Positions 60,462 to 64,000 of a stretch of 64,000 nucleotides of DNA are shown piece by piece. Location of the stretch: positions 186,001 through 250,000 of the forward strand of contig NZ_JACHLK010000001.1 of assembly GCF_014207955.1 (NCBI RefSeq). Reading direction: 5' to 3'. A program made the translations under genes and the position numbers. The notes under the pieces were generated by a model, which was not told the origin of the DNA, did no database searches, and saw nothing but the letters and a program-made list of their open reading frames with translations. This stretch comes from Acidovorax soli. Lineage in GTDB: Bacteria > Pseudomonadota > Gammaproteobacteria > Burkholderiales > Burkholderiaceae_C. Within the stretch, counting starts at the first letter, position 1. Each line of letters begins with the position of its first letter.

Positions 60462-61235
60462 ATGAGCGCCTTTCTTGAAGAACGCGTGCTGTCCGTCAAC
60501 CACCTGACGGACCGCCTTTTTTCGTTCAAAACCACCCGCGACACCGCGCTGCGGTTCTCCAATGGCCACTTCACCATGATCGGCCTGCGCGTGAACGGCA
60601 AGCCGCTGCTGCGCGCCTACAGCATCGCCAGCGCCAACTACGAGGAGCACCTGGAGTTCCTGTCGATCAAGGTGCCCGACGGCCCGCTGACCTCGCGCCT
60701 GCAGAACATCCAGGTGGGTGATTCCATCGTGGTGGGCAAGAAGCCCACGGGCACCCTGCTGATCGACTACCTGCTGCCCGCCAAGCGCCTGTACATGCTG
60801 TCCACCGGCACGGGCCTGGCCCCGTTCCTGAGCCTGATCCGCGACCCCGAAACCTACGAGAAGTTCGAGGAAGTGGTGCTGGTGCACGGCGTGCGCGAGG
60901 TCAAGGAACTGGCCTACCACGACTACATCACCAAGGAACTGCCCGAGCACGAGTTCCTGGGCGAGATGGTGAGCAAGCAGCTCAAGTACTACCCCACCGT
61001 GACGCGCGAGGAGTTCAAGAACCAGGGCCGCGTGACCACCGTGATCGAAAACGGCCAGCTCGCCCGCGACCTGGGCCTGCCGGCCCTGAACCCGGTGGAA
61101 GACCGCGTGATGATCTGCGGCAGCCCCGAGATGCTGCGCGACCTCAAGCACATGATGGAAGAGCGCGGCTTCAAGGAAGGCAACACCACCAAGCCCGGCG
61201 ATTTCGTGATCGAGCGCGCCTTCGCGGAGCAGTAA
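60462..61235 (+). CDS. fpr: Ferredoxin-NADP+ reductase
   Basis: 257-residue FAD enzyme of the bacterial Fpr type. The FAD-binding RAYSIASANYEEHLEF is near 50-65 and LSIKVPDGPLTSRLQ near 67-81. The NADP-binding part has LSTGTGLAPFLSLIRDP near 112-128, LVHGVREVKELAYHDYI and MICGSPEMLRDLKHMMEE near 225-242; it ends EFxIERAFAEQ-like with a short tail, typical of the subclass. Rightward with ferredoxin, so its probable task here is NADPH-to-ferredoxin transfer for the nicotinate ring reduction, in addition to or instead of housekeeping use. Confidence 0.93.
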   Translation: MSAFLEERVLSVNHLTDRLFSFKTTRDTALRFSNGHFTMIGLRVNGKPLLRAYSIASANYEEHLEFLSIKVPDGPLTSRLQNIQVGDSIVVGKKPTGTLLIDYLLPAKRLYMLSTGTGLAPFLSLIRDPETYEKFEEVVLVHGVREVKELAYHDYITKELPEHEFLGEMVSKQLKYYPTVTREEFKNQGRVTTVIENGQLARDLGLPALNPVEDRVMICGSPEMLRDLKHMMEERGFKEGNTTKPGDFVIERAFAEQ

Positions 61236-61296
61236 TATCTCCGGCAGGCCCGGCCCCTGCACCGCAGGGGCTGCCCTGCCACCCAACGGATCATCC

Positions 61297-61983
61297 ATGT
61301 CGGCCACACCCACCAAGACCCGGACTGCTTCCACCCGCGCTCCCTCCGCCCGCCGCACCGGCGTGCGCGAGCAGGCGGCGCAAACGACCCGCGACAACAT
61401 CCTCAAGGCGGCGATCAAGGTGTTCGCGCGCTACGGCTACGAAGGCGGCAGCGTGGAGAAGATCTCCAAGGCGGCCAAGTCCTTCGACCGGATGATCTAC
61501 TACTACTTCGGCAGCAAGGAAGGCCTCTTCATCGAGGTGCTCGAAGAGATCTACCGGCGCATGAACGACGCCGAGACGGCCCTCGATATCCGCCTCGACA
61601 CCCCCGTCGAGGCCCTCAAGGCCGTGGTGCGCTTCGTGAGCCAGTACTACCGCAAGCACCCCGAGTTCGTCACGCTGCTCAATACCGAGAACCTGCACAA
61701 GGGCAAGCACATCTCCAAGTCGCTGCGCGCGCGCGAGTATTCCTCGCCTGCCGTGTCGGTGATCGAGCAGGTGCTGGCCGCCGGCGTGGCCAGCAAGGAG
61801 TTCCGCGCCGACCTGCGCGCGCGCGACCTGTACCTGCTGATCGCCTCCATGGGCTACTTCTACCAGTCCAACCGCTACACACTCTCGGCCTTCCTGGGCG
61901 AGGACATTGACCAGCCCGAAGCCGTCGCCCACTGGGACGACTTCATGATCGATACCGTGCTTCGGACTGTGCGCGCAGCCTGA
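61297..61983 (+). CDS. TetR family regulator
   Basis: 228-residue TetR-type regulator. After a basic, unstructured leader (SATPTKTRTASTRAPSARRTG) the HTH domain runs from about 30 to 80: TRDNILKAAIKVFARYGYEGGSVEKISKAAKSFDRMIYYYFGSKEGLF. The C-terminal helical domain resembles the group with LDTPVEALKAVVRFV and a late FYQSNRYTLSAFLGEDI. It sits between the electron-supply genes and the enamidase gene. Operators of the same design before hnr/fdxA and before the enamidase gene make it the likely repressor of the nicotinate genes, released by nicotinate or 6-hydroxynicotinate. Confidence 0.88.
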   Translation: MSATPTKTRTASTRAPSARRTGVREQAAQTTRDNILKAAIKVFARYGYEGGSVEKISKAAKSFDRMIYYYFGSKEGLFIEVLEEIYRRMNDAETALDIRLDTPVEALKAVVRFVSQYYRKHPEFVTLLNTENLHKGKHISKSLRAREYSSPAVSVIEQVLAAGVASKEFRADLRARDLYLLIASMGYFYQSNRYTLSAFLGEDIDQPEAVAHWDDFMIDTVLRTVRAA

Positions 61984-62147
61984 GGCGCGGCACGCATTCC
62001 CCGGGCCCATGGCCCCCATCTTGCAAGCGCTTCTCGCCGGTCTACCTGACCAGCGAGGGGCGCAGCCTGCCTGCCTCGCGGCCCCGCCCGGCTTTGCGAC
62101 AAGAGCGCTTTGCAGTGCATTCCATCTTGCACGACACGCACCTCTTA

Positions 62148-62163
62148 TGTAGTATTCACTACA
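62148..62163. promoter_or_regulatory. Operator upstream of the enamidase gene
   Basis: TGTAGT-ATTC-ACTACA is a perfect 6-bp inverted repeat 65 bases before the enamidase ATG. It has the same arms and spacing as the site in the hnr/fdxA promoter region (one G/A difference in the left arm). It predicts coordinated control of both transcription units. The remainder of 61984-62227 shows no gene. Confidence 0.65.
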
Positions 62164-62227
62164 CGAATTGCAGCCCCACGATCGCCGCAGTTTGCCCCTT
62201 CCATCCCTCCCCCGACTGGAACCCTCC

Positions 62228-63415
62228 ATGGCAGACCTCTCCACCAACGCAACCTCCGGCAAAGTCGTCATCAAGAACATCGGCCTGCTGCTCTCGGGCG
62301 ACCTCGAACGCCCCATCCTCGATGCCGACACCATCGTCGTGAACGACGGCCTCATCGTGGCCGTGGGCCGCGAGAAGGACTGCGACACCGAACACGCGCG
62401 CACCACCATCGATGCACGCGGCACCTGCGTGGCGCCCGGCCTGATCGACAGCCACGTGCACCCCGTGTTCGGCGACTGGACACCACGCCAGAACCAGATC
62501 GGCTGGATCGACTCGACCATGAACGGCGGTGTGACCACCATGATTTCTGCCGGCGAGGTGCACCTGCCCGGCCGTCCCAAGGACATCGTGGGCGTGAAAG
62601 CCCTGGCCATCACCGCGCAGCGCGCATTCGACAACTTCCGCCCCGGCGGCGTGAAGGTGATCGCCGGCGCCCCGGTGATCGAGAAGGGCATGGTCGAGCA
62701 GGACTTCAAGGACATGGCCGAGGCCGGCGTGAAGCTGCTCGGCGAAGTGGGTCTGGGCTCGGTCAAGGCCGGCTACGAGGCCAAGGAGATGGTGGCCTGG
62801 GCGCGCAAGCACGGCATCCAGAGCACCATCCACACGGGCGGCCCGTCGATCCCGGGCTCGGGCCTGATCGACAAGGACGTGGTGCTGGAGGCCGACGCCG
62901 ACGTGATCGGCCACATCAATGGCGGCCACACCTCGCTGCCCTGGAAGCATGTGTGCGAGCTGTGCGAAAAATCCTCGCGCGCCATCGAGCTGGTGCACAA
63001 CGGCAACGAGAAGATCGCCATCGAGGCCGCGCGCGCCGCCATGGAACTCAAGTGCCCGCACCGCGTGATCCTGGGCACCGACGGCCCCGCGGGCTCGGGC
63101 GTGCAGCCCCTGGGCATGCTGCGCATGATCGCGCTGATTTCGAGCTTCGCCAACATCCCGGCCGAGCTGGTGTTCTGCTTTGCCACCGGCAACACGGCAC
63201 GCATCCGCGACCTCAACTGCGGGCTGATCGAACCGGGCCGCGCAGCCGACTTCGTGTTCATGGACCGCGCCCAGCACACGGCCGGCGCCACCCTGCTCGA
63301 AAGCGTGCAGCTGGGCGACATTCCGGGCATCGGCATGGTGATGATCGACGGCATCGTGCGCTGCGGGCGTAGCCGCAACACGCCGCCCGCTACCGAAATC
63401 CCGGTGGTGGTCTGA
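62228..63415 (+). CDS. ena: Enamidase (1,4,5,6-tetrahydro-6-oxonicotinate amidohydrolase)
   Basis: 395-residue amidohydrolase that, as recalled, follows the Eubacterium barkeri enamidase along most of its length: VVIKNIGLLLSGDLERPILDADTIVV, GLIDSHVHPVFGDWTPRQ with the HxH metal pair, GGVTTMISAGEVHLPGRPKD, VGEVGLGSVK, HTGGPSIPGSGLI, HINGGHTSLPW, GTDGPAGSGVQPLG with the catalytic Asp and the tail CGRSRNTPPA. The known enzyme is a bifunctional Fe-Zn hydrolase opening the reduced ring to 2-formylglutarate and ammonia. The start at 62228 begins MADLSTN; the frame is open upstream without similarity. It is controlled by the operator at 62148-62163 and followed by etfB after 108 bases. Confidence 0.88.
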   Translation: MADLSTNATSGKVVIKNIGLLLSGDLERPILDADTIVVNDGLIVAVGREKDCDTEHARTTIDARGTCVAPGLIDSHVHPVFGDWTPRQNQIGWIDSTMNGGVTTMISAGEVHLPGRPKDIVGVKALAITAQRAFDNFRPGGVKVIAGAPVIEKGMVEQDFKDMAEAGVKLLGEVGLGSVKAGYEAKEMVAWARKHGIQSTIHTGGPSIPGSGLIDKDVVLEADADVIGHINGGHTSLPWKHVCELCEKSSRAIELVHNGNEKIAIEAARAAMELKCPHRVILGTDGPAGSGVQPLGMLRMIALISSFANIPAELVFCFATGNTARIRDLNCGLIEPGRAADFVFMDRAQHTAGATLLESVQLGDIPGIGMVMIDGIVRCGRSRNTPPATEIPVVV

Positions 63416-63523
63416 GCCCTGGCCGCGAACCGGCCCTGAACCCCTTCAGCACACCTTTTTCATTTGCCGCGCTGGTGCATGCGCCAGCGCCCCCTGTTTC
63501 TTTGTACTGATGGAGTTCTTCCA

Positions 63524-64000
63524 ATGAAAGTAATCGTCCCCGTCAAGCGCGTGGTGGACTACAACGTCAAGGTCCGCGTCAAGTCGGACAACACGGGTGT
63601 GGACATCGCCAACGTGAAGATGAGCATGAACCCCTTTGACGAAATCGCCGTCGAAGAGGCCGTGCGCCTCAAAGAAAAAGGCCTGGTCACCGAAGTCATC
63701 GCCGTCTCCTGCGGCGTGGCCCAGTGCCAGGAAACCCTGCGCACCGCCATGGCCATTGGCGCCGACCGCGCCATCCTGGTGGAAACCCCCGCCGACCTGG
63801 ATCTGCAGCCCCTGGCCGTGGCCAAGCTCCTCAAAGCCCTGGTCGACAAGGAACAACCGGGTCTCGTGATCCTGGGCAAACAAGCCATCGACGACGACGC
63901 CAACCAGACCGGCCAGATGCTGGCGGCCTTGGCCGACCTGCCCCAGGCGACGTTCGCCAGCAAGGTCGAACTCGCCGCCGACAAGGTCAGCGTCACCCGC
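63524..64000 (+). CDS. etfB: Electron transfer flavoprotein beta subunit (3' end outside window)
   Basis: The first 159 residues are visible: [20 protein letters not shown] at the start, then [46 protein letters not shown] and [34 protein letters not shown], all typical of EtfB with its AMP-binding loops. ETF collects electrons from acyl-CoA dehydrogenases and passes them to ubiquinone. The alpha-subunit gene should follow outside the window. It may be the general housekeeping ETF, but it would also serve glutaryl-CoA dehydrogenase if 2-formylglutarate is degraded via glutarate, and the acyl-CoA dehydrogenase encoded at 34806. Confidence 0.93.
   Translation, partial: MKVIVPVKRVVDYNVKVRVKSDNTGVDIANVKMSMNPFDEIAVEEAVRLKEKGLVTEVIAVSCGVAQCQETLRTAMAIGADRAILVETPADLDLQPLAVAKLLKALVDKEQPGLVILGKQAIDDDANQTGQMLAALADLPQATFASKVELAADKVSVTR

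Noticed and set aside
1..64000. CRISPR arrays, rRNA or tRNA genes and complete insertion sequences
   Set aside because: No regularly spaced repeats, no tRNA-like or rRNA sequence and no transposase gene recognised by eye; the only mobile module seen is the recombinase quartet.

Overview
The window is high-GC DNA with long, densely packed catabolic operons, orphan Bug-type (tripartite tricarboxylate) binding proteins, a BktB-type thiolase and E. coli-type CTG-N10-CAG LexA boxes. This points to a betaproteobacterium of the order Burkholderiales, most likely Comamonadaceae. The assignment is inference from protein similarity recalled by eye; no search was run.

Left part (1-7636): a leftward CoA-dependent catabolic operon (double hot-dog MaoC dehydratase, CaiB/BaiF CoA-transferase, acyl-CoA synthetase, iron-type alcohol dehydrogenase that has lost metal ligands, aldehyde dehydrogenase cut by the window edge), with a Tat-exported amidohydrolase transcribed divergently. 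It abuts the 3' remnant of a short-chain dehydrogenase gene (7652-7843) next to bktB. The block therefore looks inserted.

Middle-left (9217-27238): an accessory region. It holds a DUF1737 microprotein, an SRAP (HMCES/YedK) DNA-protein crosslink protein, a 1274-residue SIR2-family protein that looks like an anti-phage NADase, small hypothetical genes, and an SOS mutagenesis cassette imuA-imuB-dnaE2 with a clear LexA box. It ends in an AT-rich block of four tightly coupled genes encoding three large tyrosine-recombinase-like proteins and one small coiled-coil protein. This quartet resembles the integration module of GInt-type islands. Its right end lies inside comM, which has lost its first exon-equivalent of roughly 60-65 codons.

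Middle (28619-38954): a MarR-regulated hydroxycinnamate system. An outer-surface or periplasmic feruloyl-esterase/tannase lipoprotein would release the acid. A Bug binding protein may capture it. Feruloyl-CoA synthetase activates it, and acyl-CoA dehydrogenase, enoyl-CoA hydratase and a type-II 3-hydroxyacyl-CoA dehydrogenase shorten the side chain by beta-oxidation. An ACMSD-like amidohydrolase is divergent. A palindrome in the divergent promoter is a good MarR operator candidate.

38944-44726: a GntR/UTRA-controlled operon (aspartase/fumarase-superfamily lyase, Bug binding protein, class I fumarase), with repeated TGTTCGAACA operators, followed by VOC and EVE-domain genes.

Right part (44730-63415), the most interesting segment: a leftward 12-gene operon and a divergent rightward set. 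Together they encode what appears to be a complete reductive route from nicotinamide to 2-formylglutarate: Tat-exported nicotinamidase, nicotinate dehydrogenase NicA/NicB with a tri-haem cytochrome tail, 6-hydroxynicotinate reductase, ferredoxin, ferredoxin-NADP reductase and enamidase. Also present are an ABC uptake system with two binding proteins, an ApbE-like UPF0280 protein, two paralogous 'amino acid synthesis' (PF06684-type) proteins of unknown function and a TetR regulator. The reductase and enamidase are of the type known from the fermenter Eubacterium barkeri. Here they sit with respiratory (cytochrome) and NADPH/ferredoxin partners. A shared operator TGTRGT-N4-ACTACA precedes both the reductase/ferredoxin promoter region and the enamidase gene. 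The window ends in etfB.
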